A stretch of DNA of 64,000 nucleotides. Origin: Roseiarcus sp036513315 (GTDB lineage Bacteria; Pseudomonadota; Alphaproteobacteria; Rhizobiales; Beijerinckiaceae). The translations under genes and the position numbers were made by a program. Shown here piece by piece: positions 47,461 to 54,760 of the stretch. The notes under the pieces are model-generated. The model had not been told where the DNA came from, ran no database searches, and saw only the letters and a program-made list of their open reading frames with translations. Position 1 is the stretch's first letter; the number at the start of each line of letters is the position of its first letter. Location of the stretch: assembly GCA_036513315.1 (NCBI GenBank), contig DATBZF010000132.1, positions 1-64,000 of the forward strand. The letters are read 5' to 3'.

Positions 47461-48102
47461 ATGATCGATTGGTATGTCGAGGGCGTCAAATTCGGCAATT
47501 GCAATTGCGACTATTCCTGTCCCTGCCAGTTCGAATTGCTGCCGACGCAGGGACATTGCCACGGCGTCGAAATCATCAGGATCGACAAGGGCCATTTCGG
47601 CGAAGTCCAGTTGGATGGGCTTCGCTCGGTCGTGCAATATCAGTGGCCGGGCCCAGTCTATGAAGGCAAGGGCGAGATGCAGGCGATCATCGACCGGCGC
47701 GCCACGCCCGAGCAGCGAGAAGCGCTCGCTGCGATCCTGCACGGCAAGGAGACCAAGGAGGCCGCCACGCATTGGTGGGTGTTCCACGCCATGTCCGACA
47801 AAGTGCACGAACCGCTTTTCGAGCCGATCGATTTTGAAATCGACATCGAAGCGCGGATCGCGCGCGCGAGCATTCCGGGCATTCTTTCCGCCTCGGGAAA
47901 ACCGATCCGAAGTCCCGTCGACGGCAGCACGCATCGCGTCAGGATCGATCTGCCCGACGGTATGGAATTCGAACAGGCGGAGATTGGCAGCGCCTCGACG
48001 AAAGCTTCCACGGTCATGACCGCTGACTTCAACGACAGCTACGGTCAGTTCAATCGCTTCCGCATCACCGGCGCCGGCTTCGTGCACGACGGGAAGCGAT
48101 AG
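47461..48102 (+). CDS. DUF1326 domain protein
   Basis: A 213-residue soluble protein beginning M-I-D-W-Y-V-E-G, with the Cys cluster C-N-C-D-Y-S-C-P-C near residue 15 that typifies DUF1326, followed by G-H-C-H-G-V. The Cys/His pattern suggests metal or cofactor binding. Proteins of this family are nearly always next to a DUF2182 membrane protein, as here. Function is not established. ATG 47461 is used; frames upstream to 47236 read into non-conserved sequence. Confidence 0.85.
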   Translation: MIDWYVEGVKFGNCNCDYSCPCQFELLPTQGHCHGVEIIRIDKGHFGEVQLDGLRSVVQYQWPGPVYEGKGEMQAIIDRRATPEQREALAAILHGKETKEAATHWWVFHAMSDKVHEPLFEPIDFEIDIEARIARASIPGILSASGKPIRSPVDGSTHRVRIDLPDGMEFEQAEIGSASTKASTVMTADFNDSYGQFNRFRITGAGFVHDGKR

Positions 48103-49008
48103 TTGGCGGCCAAGCCGGGACCATCGGAAACAAACGCGTTCACGCCCTCGGCGCGGAGCGAGGGATCGCCCATTCAGGGCTACGCGATCCTGGCGATCCT
48201 GCTCGTCGTGGCGCTGTTATCCTGGGCGGCGCTCGTCTGGGATTATCCGGCCTCCGCCATGGACATGTCATTGCCCTATACGATGGGCCTTTCATTGACG
48301 CCGTTTCTGGCGATCTGGGTCATCATGATGGTGGCGATGATGTTTCCGACCGCCGCCCCGATGATCCTCACCTTCCACAACATCCAACGCCGCAGGACGG
48401 CGCGCGGCGCCTTTCTCGCCACATGGGTGTTCGTCGCGGGATATTTGATCCTGTGGGCGCTGACCGGCATCGCCGCTTTCGTACTGGCGTGCGTCGCTGA
48501 AGCCGCGGTTTCGCATTTCGCCGTTCCGGCCAGCGCCTTCGCCCGCTTCGGCGGCGTCGTACTCATCCTGGCCGGGCTCTATCAATTCACGCCGGCGAAG
48601 AATTTCTGCCTGCTGCAATGCCGGACGCCGGTCGCTTTCATCATGACGTCCTGGCGAAGCGGAACCGTGGGCGCTTTGCGGATGGGCTGGCTGCACGGCC
48701 TCTATTGTTTCGGATGTTGCTGGCTCCTTTTCGTCATTCTGTTTCCCCTCGGCATGATGAATGTCGCCGCGATGGCGGCGATCACCTTGCTCATTCTTGC
48801 CGAGAAGATTTTTCCACGCGGCAGATTGATAGCCTATGCCTCCGCCGCCGTGCTTATCGCCTATGGCGGCGCTGTGATCGCCATGCCCGCGCTGCTGCCG
48901 ACTTTCCCGGTCCGCGCGGAAAAGAATGGCGGCGCGTCGGACATTCCCGCCAACGACAGCGCCATCGTCCTGATCGCATCGATGCGGGATCGCTCGATTT
49001 ACGATTGA
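48103..49008 (+). CDS. DUF2182 membrane protein (predicted metal-binding)
   Basis: A 301-residue integral membrane protein with about seven helices. The family motif W-V-I-M-M-V-A-M-M-F-P-T-A-A-P-M-I-L is Met-rich and may bind soft metals. Y-Q-F-T-P-A-K-N-F-C-L-L-Q-C-R-T-P and G-L-Y-C-F-G-C-C-W add conserved cysteines. It starts at TTG 48103 immediately after the DUF1326 stop, so the two are coupled and probably act together. Confidence 0.85.
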   Translation: MAAKPGPSETNAFTPSARSEGSPIQGYAILAILLVVALLSWAALVWDYPASAMDMSLPYTMGLSLTPFLAIWVIMMVAMMFPTAAPMILTFHNIQRRRTARGAFLATWVFVAGYLILWALTGIAAFVLACVAEAAVSHFAVPASAFARFGGVVLILAGLYQFTPAKNFCLLQCRTPVAFIMTSWRSGTVGALRMGWLHGLYCFGCCWLLFVILFPLGMMNVAAMAAITLLILAEKIFPRGRLIAYASAAVLIAYGGAVIAMPALLPTFPVRAEKNGGASDIPANDSAIVLIASMRDRSIYD

Positions 49009-49492
49009 AAGCAATAGGATGGCTTTCCCCTTTACAACCCATTCGTTTTACCATATATCTGTATCAGATGGTACTGAATGAGATTGTATATACTGTTCCG
49101 TCGCTCATGCATGGACGCTTTCGGTTTCGTCGGGGAATCGCCTGACGGACCGCACGACCGAGAGGGTCGTGACAGGCGGGCCGCGTCGATGCGCAAGCGT
49201 GGGATCGCCAGGGACGTTCCCGAGAATGTCCCTGGCGCCGAAGAGCTGATCCGAAGCGCATGACTGCCTGTTGGTCCAACAAGGAAATGCCCCCGGCGCA
49301 AGCCGTCGCTCGGTTCAACCGCGCCGCGGCGCCGGGGAGAGGAGCAGAAAATGGCGGGTTCGTCTTAAGCCTTAACTGAACGCCATTGCTATCGCGCGCA
49401 AGCCGCCGACCGCCGGGACATCCGCCTCGGCGGCCAATGATCCCTTGCGCTCCGATCGTCAGCGGATTGTCTGTCTAAGGAGGGAAGTCAAC
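49009..49492. other. 484-base non-coding gap with AT-rich island and inverted repeat
   Basis: Positions about 49030-49095 are markedly AT-rich for this genome and hold a perfect 13-base palindrome (ATCTG-TAT-CAGAT). Positions 49206-49215 and 49228-49237 form a perfect 10-bp inverted repeat with a 12-base loop and no U-tract. An AAGGAGGG site before ATG 49493 ends the gap. No gene was recognised. Confidence 0.45.
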
Positions 49493-50764
49493 ATGGACAA
49501 GCGATGCATCAAAGCGGCCGTCGTGCTCCTCGGCGCCCTCGCCGGGGCCTCGATGCTCGATTGCAAGAGCGCGTCGGCGCTCCAGAATGGCTGGATCCAG
49601 AGCAGTCCCTCGGGGTACAGCGCATGCTTCGACGCGGCGATCAATGATTCGGGAACCAGGGCCGGAAGCTGCCTCTTCCGCAATCAGGAGATAAGCTTCG
49701 TTCAATTCGGCAATGCGCCGACGCCGACGCAACTGGCGGCGCTGCCGTCAACGGCGAACGGCGTGCCCTGCGGCATCACCGCCCTCAGCAATGCCTCGGC
49801 TGGCGCCGAGATCATCATGGGCTGGTGCAACGACGCCAACGCCGTGAGCCAGGGCGTATTCTGGAAATCGTCGACGCCGACGACGGCGCCGACGCTATTG
49901 CAGCCCCTGTCGGGCCTCGCCCCCGACGAGCAGACGCAAGCCGTGGCCGTCAACTCATCGGGCGTGATGGTTGGCGTCAGCATCAGCGCTTCAGGCACGA
50001 AAACTCCAGTCACATGGTCGTCGACGGGCGCCGCGAGCCAGCTCTCGGCGCCGCTGGGGTCGGTGAATGCGAACTGCGCGCCGGTGGACATTAGCGACGC
50101 CAGCCCGCCCGCGATCGTCGGCAATTGCCAGGACGCAGGGACCGGCGGCGGAAACAAGATCGTCCTCTGGAATGGCGTGAGCGCCGCATATACGGTGCTG
50201 GCGCCGCCTGGCGGCGGCGCCAAATCGTGCACCGCATTGAACGTCAATTTCCTGGCGATGGTCCTCGGCCAGTGCGACTACGCAGGCGATGTCACGCGCG
50301 CCGTTGTGTGGGGCTCGCTGAGAGGCTCCGGCTTGAGCGTGCTGGGCAGCATCAACCTCAACGGCATGTCGAAAACCTACGCCGTCGATATGAACGACAA
50401 CGGCGCGGTCGCCTGCAACTACCTCAACGCCAACGGCAGCAAGCAGCCGTGTCTCTGGGATCCGAGCGACAGCAATTCCAACGCCACCGCGATCACCCTG
50501 CCGACCGCCAACGGCGGCATCGCCGTGGCCATCGGCAACACCGGCAAGGTCGTCGGCAACTATGACGTCAGCGGAAGCGGCTCCTGGCTTCCCTTCAGCA
50601 CGCCACCTTACGGCTACACGTCTGTCAGCGGCGGTAGCCCGGACGGCAACTCCTCCGGCGAACAAACCAGCGTCTCGAAGATGACGCGAGGAGGCGCCTT
50701 TGAGGCTGGCACGTGGATTCGCGTCGACTTTGTCGCGGTTGACGTCGTGAAGTCGGTTCCGTGA
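49493..50764 (+). CDS. Secreted seven-repeat (HAF-like) propeller protein 1
   Basis: A signal peptide (V-V-L-L-G-A-L-A-G-A-S-M then A-S-A) is followed by seven repeats of about 50 residues with the core N-x-x-G-x-x-x-G-x-C ... V-x-W: for example A-I-N-D-S-G, A-V-N-S-S-G-V-M-V-G, V-N-F-L-A-M-V-L-G-Q-C and D-M-N-D-N-G-A-V-A-C. This matches the probable extracellular HAF repeat and predicts a seven-bladed beta-propeller. Five of the blades carry a Cys pair 14-18 residues apart, suggesting disulfides within blades. The 423-aa protein is a paralogue of the equal-length product at 51307. A perfect AAGGAGGG site supports the start. Function unknown. Confidence 0.75.
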   Translation: MDKRCIKAAVVLLGALAGASMLDCKSASALQNGWIQSSPSGYSACFDAAINDSGTRAGSCLFRNQEISFVQFGNAPTPTQLAALPSTANGVPCGITALSNASAGAEIIMGWCNDANAVSQGVFWKSSTPTTAPTLLQPLSGLAPDEQTQAVAVNSSGVMVGVSISASGTKTPVTWSSTGAASQLSAPLGSVNANCAPVDISDASPPAIVGNCQDAGTGGGNKIVLWNGVSAAYTVLAPPGGGAKSCTALNVNFLAMVLGQCDYAGDVTRAVVWGSLRGSGLSVLGSINLNGMSKTYAVDMNDNGAVACNYLNANGSKQPCLWDPSDSNSNATAITLPTANGGIAVAIGNTGKVVGNYDVSGSGSWLPFSTPPYGYTSVSGGSPDGNSSGEQTSVSKMTRGGAFEAGTWIRVDFVAVDVVKSVP

Positions 50765-50815
50765 AGCGCAGGCTACCCCGGGCAATCATTCGGACGATTC
50801 CAGAGGAGACAATCG

Positions 50816-51109
50816 ATGACCCAAATCTCCACGCAAGGAGCAATGGTAGGCTCACGCGACGCGGCGCCTGGCGCACCGCTCTACGGCAGATCGAAACGGC
50901 GCCACATGCTGCCGGCGGGGCTAATCCTGATCGCCGTCATTGCGCCTCCGGGGGCTGGAGCCGCCTATGGCGGCAGCAGCCTGATCAGACGGACAGCCGA
51001 CATCAGGAAAGAGCAGATCGTTGTACGAGAAAAATACAGGGATTATGTAAACACCCTTGACATCAAAGGTGTGGGCCTCGTGGAGGTAATTGGAGCATCG
51101 CCTTTCTGA
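50816..51109 (+). CDS. Small secreted partner protein 1, 97 aa, short form
   Basis: It starts M-T-Q and has a long basic N-terminus before a signal-peptide-like helix (L-P-A-G-L-I-L-I-A-V-I-A), ending G-A-A-Y-G, a probable cleavage site. This layout matches the genes at 52632 and 53277. The mature part carries D-I-K-G-V-G-L, like G-I-K-G-A-G-L in the 53277 protein, but stops before the Cys-containing tail found in both paralogues. It may be a truncated copy. It follows propeller 1 by 51 bases. Confidence 0.6.
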   Translation: MTQISTQGAMVGSRDAAPGAPLYGRSKRRHMLPAGLILIAVIAPPGAGAAYGGSSLIRRTADIRKEQIVVREKYRDYVNTLDIKGVGLVEVIGASPF

Positions 51110-51306
51110 CGGGCCGGGGAGCCGGCGCCAATCGCAGCGTAGCTTAGGAGCTGGCGTTGTCGCGCGCCGCGCTTAACTGCCTCTCCAGGCAGTCGCGACG
51201 CACTTTCGACTTGTGGGCCGCCGACTGACCGATCATCCGCCCCAACGGCGACCGACCGCACTCATTCTGCATGAAGCCAATTTCATTTGCGCAAGAGGAG
51301 ATCGAA

Positions 51307-52578
51307 ATGGACAAGCGATTTTGCACAGCCGCCGCGTTCCTCGGCGCCGTCGCCGGCGCATGGATGATGCCGGGTATAAGCGCCTCGCCGGCCCATGCGT
51401 GGACCAACAACGATCTCGCCGGGATCAATTCATGCGAAGGCCCGGCGGTCAATGACGCAGCGACCGTGATCGGAAACTGCCTCCTCACCAATGACACCGA
51501 AGCCGCCTTCGTCAGATTGGCCGCCTCGTCATCGACACCGCTCGCCGCACTGCCGTCAACGGTGAACGGCGCGCCATGCAACGCCACCGGCATCAACAAC
51601 TCCGCCTCCGGCGCCGAGATCATCATCGGCTGGTGCGCCGACGCCAACGCCGTGAACCAGGGCGTATTCTGGCGATCGTCGGCGCCCGCGACGGCGCCGA
51701 CGCAATTGCAGCCCCTGTCGCTGCTCGATCTCGGCCTGCTGCCGGACGTGCAGACGGTGGCGACAAAAGTCAATCTGGCGGGCGTGATCGTCGGCGTCAG
51801 CATTAACAGCCAGGGCGGCGAGCTACCGGTGTGGTGGTCATCGACCGGCGCGCCGACTGAGCTGTCGCCGCCGCTGCTGGCTTCGGACGCCAATTGCACG
51901 CCCGTCGACATCAACGACGCCCTCCCGCCCTCGATCATCGCCAATTGCAAGGACGCCGGGAAAGGCGGCGGCAGCAAGGCCGTGCTCTGGCAGGGCACAA
52001 ACGCCGTCGATATTCTGCTGCCCGTCCCGACCGGCGCCGACTATTGCACCGTGATCAAAGTCAATGTCGAGGGACAGATCCTCGGCCAGTGCAACTACCC
52101 GGGCGACATCTATCGCGTCGCGGTCTGGGGCGCAGGAGGAACCGCGGCCGTCGTGCTGGTGACGGTCGGCGGCGCGACGGAGTCGGAAACCTTTGCTGTC
52201 GACATCAACGACAGCGGATTGGTCGCCTGCAACTACCTGAACAGCACCGCAGCCACCGATCTGCCGGCGGCGTGCATCTGGAATTCGAACGCGGGCGCCG
52301 ATGCGGTCGCGATATCGGAGCCGGCAGGGGCGACCGGGCCGGCCTTCGCCAGGTCGATCGGCAACAATGGCAAGATCGCCGGCGTTTTCGGCACGGCGAC
52401 CGGCGCCATCCACACGTTCCATGTCGAATCGGGAAGCACGACCGCGATCGACGACGGCGCCGCCTATACCGGTCCCAATACCCGGCTCACGGTGATGTCG
52501 CGAGGCGGCCTCTTCCTGGTCGCCAATGCGACAGACCTCAACGACCAGAACCACGCCTTCGGCGAGGCCGTGCCGTGA
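51307..52578 (+). CDS. Secreted seven-repeat (HAF-like) propeller protein 2
   Basis: Also 423 aa and clearly paralogous to the product of 49493, sharing M-D-K-R at the start and blocks such as L-A-A-L-P-S-T, A-G/S-G-A-E-I-I, G-W-C, D-A-N-A-V and Q-G-V-F-W. A signal peptide ending S-P-A-H-A is followed by seven blades with the same five Cys pairs (for example C-N-Y-P and C-T-P-V-D-I-N-D). The C-terminus (I-D-D-G-A-A-Y-T-G-P-N-T-R-L-T-V then D-L-N-D-Q-N-H) differs from protein 1 and is duplicated at 53092. Probably exported; role unknown. Confidence 0.75.
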   Translation: MDKRFCTAAAFLGAVAGAWMMPGISASPAHAWTNNDLAGINSCEGPAVNDAATVIGNCLLTNDTEAAFVRLAASSSTPLAALPSTVNGAPCNATGINNSASGAEIIIGWCADANAVNQGVFWRSSAPATAPTQLQPLSLLDLGLLPDVQTVATKVNLAGVIVGVSINSQGGELPVWWSSTGAPTELSPPLLASDANCTPVDINDALPPSIIANCKDAGKGGGSKAVLWQGTNAVDILLPVPTGADYCTVIKVNVEGQILGQCNYPGDIYRVAVWGAGGTAAVVLVTVGGATESETFAVDINDSGLVACNYLNSTAATDLPAACIWNSNAGADAVAISEPAGATGPAFARSIGNNGKIAGVFGTATGAIHTFHVESGSTTAIDDGAAYTGPNTRLTVMSRGGLFLVANATDLNDQNHAFGEAVP

Positions 52579-52631
52579 GGCGGCGATAAGTAGAGCATTC
52601 GCGTGGACGATTCAGATGGAGGGACGAAAAC

Positions 52632-52979
52632 ATGACCCATAACTCAAGTCTTTCAGAGTGCGAGGTTCACGCCGCGCACGGCTTCGGAACGGACCGACGG
52701 CGCTGGTGTCGGTTGGCGCCGACGCTGCCGGCCGTGATCCTGCTGGCGTCGCTCGCGCCCCCGGCAGCCGGGGCCGCCTATGGAGAGACAGCCACAAAAT
52801 CGCAAGCCGAAGTCAGATCCGAGATGACGGATTACAACGCTGGATACAATGGTGAAGGTGATTTCGTGAGCAAAATGAATTTGTGGCTGGCGGACGACAA
52901 CGCTCAAAGAAATTTCTGTAAGAGCATTGGAGGGACATTTACCTTCTACAGCGGCGGCGCCACCTGTCATGCAAACTGA
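52632..52979 (+). CDS. Small secreted Cys-tail protein 2, 115 aa
   Basis: It starts M-T-H behind a GGAGGGACG site. A basic N-terminus, hydrophobic helix (A-V-I-L-L-A-S-L-A) and G-A-A-Y-G-E cleavage region precede a 65-residue mature part. The C-terminus reads C-K-S-I-G-G-T and ends A-T-C-H-A-N, a C-x15-C pair that is also in the 53277 product. It follows propeller 2 by 53 bases, the same arrangement as the first pair. Function unknown; a disulfide-closed secreted peptide is likely. Confidence 0.65.
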   Translation: MTHNSSLSECEVHAAHGFGTDRRRWCRLAPTLPAVILLASLAPPAAGAAYGETATKSQAEVRSEMTDYNAGYNGEGDFVSKMNLWLADDNAQRNFCKSIGGTFTFYSGGATCHAN

Positions 52980-53091
52980 TGAAAGATCCCATCTGTTGAA
53001 AGAAAGGAGGCGCGCGGTGATCATTATGCCTCCGTCACTCCAACGTTCTCAGTCCACCAGGACTCGAACGGGGCGCGCATTAGATATTCCG

Positions 53092-53226
53092 GCGATCGAC
53101 GACGGCGCCGCCTATACCGGGCCCAATACGCGGCTCACAGTGGTGTCGCGAGGCGGCCTCTTCCTGGTCGTCAATGCGACAGACCTCAACGACCAGAACC
53201 ATGGCTTCGGACAGATGGTGCCGTGA
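53092..53226 (+). pseudogene. C-terminal remnant of a third propeller gene
   Basis: These codons encode I-D-D-G-A-A-Y-T-G-P-N-T-R-L-T-V through D-L-N-D-Q-N-H-G-F-G and a stop, the same ending as the propeller at 51307. Positions 53092-53235 align with 52444-52587 over 144 bases without gaps and with about a dozen differences. The rest of the gene is missing, so the third propeller has been lost while its small partner at 53277 remains. Confidence 0.85.
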
Positions 53227-53276
53227 GGCGGCGATGAAAAGTGTTCGCGCAGACCCTTGGGTTCGAGGACAAACAC

Positions 53277-53618
53277 ATGACCCAGCAATTACATCGTTCC
53301 GAGATCGCAGTTCGGGCTGCGCGCGGCGTCAGCCTGGGCAGCCGGAGGCGGTTGGCGCTCGCGGGCTTGATCCTGGCGGCTTCACTCGCGCTTCCGACGG
53401 CCAGCGACGCCTATGGCGAAACGGTCACAAAGCCGCAAGTCGAAGTCAAAGCCGCGGTGAAAAAGGCCGATCGTAACGCGGGATTCCATCTGGAAGGTAT
53501 CAAGGGCGCTGGGCTCTCGAGCTTCCGTGATGACGGGGAGCAAGTTAGAAAGATTTGTAAGGATATCGGCGGGACATATAACGTCTTCAACGGTCAACCT
53601 ATCTGCCACAAAAACTGA
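53277..53618 (+). CDS. Small secreted Cys-tail protein 3, 113 aa
   Basis: It starts M-T-Q-Q and has the same layout as the 52632 product: basic N-terminus, hydrophobic helix (L-A-L-A-G-L-I-L-A-A-S-L-A), cleavage region D-A-Y-G-E-T-V-T-K, then a charged mature region ending C-K-D-I-G-G-T and P-I-C-H-K-N. Identity with protein 2 is highest around the cleavage site and the Cys tail. It sits 50 bases after the remnant propeller, keeping the module order. Confidence 0.65.
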   Translation: MTQQLHRSEIAVRAARGVSLGSRRRLALAGLILAASLALPTASDAYGETVTKPQVEVKAAVKKADRNAGFHLEGIKGAGLSSFRDDGEQVRKICKDIGGTYNVFNGQPICHKN

Positions 53619-53829
53619 TAGACGGGCCGGTCTGCCACAAGAGGGGGATATTGTTGTCGCGCGCCTTGGAGCGTGCCGACTTCGGCTGAACCCGCACCCC
53701 GTCATTGCTGTGCAGGTTCGCCAATTCGTTGATCGGGCGATCTAGCAATTCCGTCGGCGTAGCGATGAAGCCGTCGAGACCGCGTTTGGCGCCCGGGTGC
53801 GACCCGATCGGATTATCGCGCCTGGCAGC

Positions 53830-54003
53830 TTCGCTATTGAGCCATTGTTCGCATGGAGGCCATTTTTTCACCCCATAGACCTTTGTCAATGATGGCCTTT
53901 CAGGCCACCGCCGAAGGCGGCGACCGCGTTCGCGGTCGTCATTGACAAAGGTCTCTGGGGTGAAAACGCTCCGCCAAGCGAAACGATGGATCACACACGA
54001 CCC
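53830..54003 (-). repeat. Cruciform intergenic repeat, copy B (complete, inverted orientation)
   Basis: The arms 53865-53892 and 53939-53966 pair over 28 bp with one mismatch. The 46 bases between them again divide exactly into three hairpins: 53893-53907, 53908-53920 and 53921-53938. Compared with copy A, the outer part of the main stem and the third hairpin have different bases but keep pairing on both sides. The flanks match copy A in reverse orientation. Confidence 0.85.
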
Positions 54004-54045
54004 TTGCGGTGAGGCCGATCGACGAACTGGTAAACTTGCACAATT

Positions 54046-54203
54046 GCGAGGTCAGGCGAATGACTCATTCGCCTTGGCGCAGCGGCGAAGCAATCCAGAC
54101 TAAGCCCCCGGCAAATCCCGGTACGAATTGCTTCGCATAGGTCTCGACAACCAAGACGGATAGCGGTCGCCATAGCTTAGTCTGGATCGCTTCGTCGCTG
54201 CGC
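54046..54203. repeat. Inverted-repeat element with 29-bp arms
   Basis: Arms 54077-54105 and 54175-54203 are reverse complements at 27 of 29 positions with a 69-base spacer. The left part (54051-54099) is nearly identical to 56831-56879. The sequence type, containing GAAGCAATCCAG, is a dispersed non-coding repeat I recall from several rhizobial genomes. Confidence 0.7.
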
Positions 54204-54282
54204 TCCCTCGCGATGACGGCGGGGCGATATTCTCGGAACGCCCCCCGCCGCGACGACTCAATAGCCGCGACCCGCGCCTCGT

Positions 54283-54561
54283 TCAAACCGGCCGCTTAAT
54301 GGGCGTCAGCGAGCCCGGCCCGTAGGGGCTCTTGATGCTGACGCAGGTCCCCTTCGGGACGCCCTTCCACGATTGGCCGTCGTAGCTGATCGTGGCCTGG
54401 CCGGCGCAGCTATGCGAGGCCGATGCGCAATCGTTCTGGCCCTTGAGCGCGACGCCGTAGCAATTTTCCGTTTCGCCGGCGGCGCCGGCCGGCGCGCTCG
54501 CCGCCGCCAGCGCGCTTGCGATCGATCCTGCAATCATCAGGCTGATGGTTTGGCGCGTCAT
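54283..54561 (-). CDS. DUF2282 protein: orphan bufferin-type (BufA1) precursor
   Basis: The 92-residue product has a signal peptide (L-M-I-A-G-S-I-A-S-A-L then A-G-A) and the DUF2282 core E-N-C-Y-G-V-A-L-K-G-Q-N-D-C-A, H-S-C-A-G-Q, W-K-G-V-P-K-G-T-C. DUF2282 proteins with four core Cys are precursors of bufferins, copper-binding peptides whose cysteines are modified by a DUF692/MNIO enzyme (BufB) with a partner (BufC). Neither bufB, bufC nor a DoxX gene lies beside it in this window. Start ATG 54561 has a strong AGGGAGGA site. Upstream is the divergent gntP gene. Confidence 0.8.
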   Translation of the reverse strand: MTRQTISLMIAGSIASALAAASAPAGAAGETENCYGVALKGQNDCASASHSCAGQATISYDGQSWKGVPKGTCVSIKSPYGPGSLTPIKRPV

Positions 54562-54760
54562 CGCGATCCTCCCTTTGTCGATGTTCCGATTCACGTTCAA
54601 GGCCGGCCGGCGCCGGCGCGACTCTCATCATCCTACCTCTGCTTGCTTGTCAATCGGCGGGCACGCCGACCTCAAGCCCCTCCCGCAATCCCCAAGCAAA
54701 ACTATTGCGGATTTCCCACCGTGTGTTCTGATCGATCGTCCCAACATACGGTGAATCGGA

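Larger units (their letters stand above)
53619..54282. other. 664-base repeat-filled intergenic region
   Basis: No gene is seen. From left to right it holds one arm of an imperfect inverted repeat (53709-53738), cruciform repeat copy B (53830-54003), the other arm (54013-54042; 24 of 30 bases match), and a further inverted-repeat element (54046-54203). It separates the propeller array from the bufferin-like gene. Confidence 0.6.

Noticed and set aside
49078..49263. A 61-codon frame in the gap before the propeller array
   Set aside because: It has no plausible ribosome binding site, its residues show no domain pattern and it contains the inverted repeat at 49206-49237.
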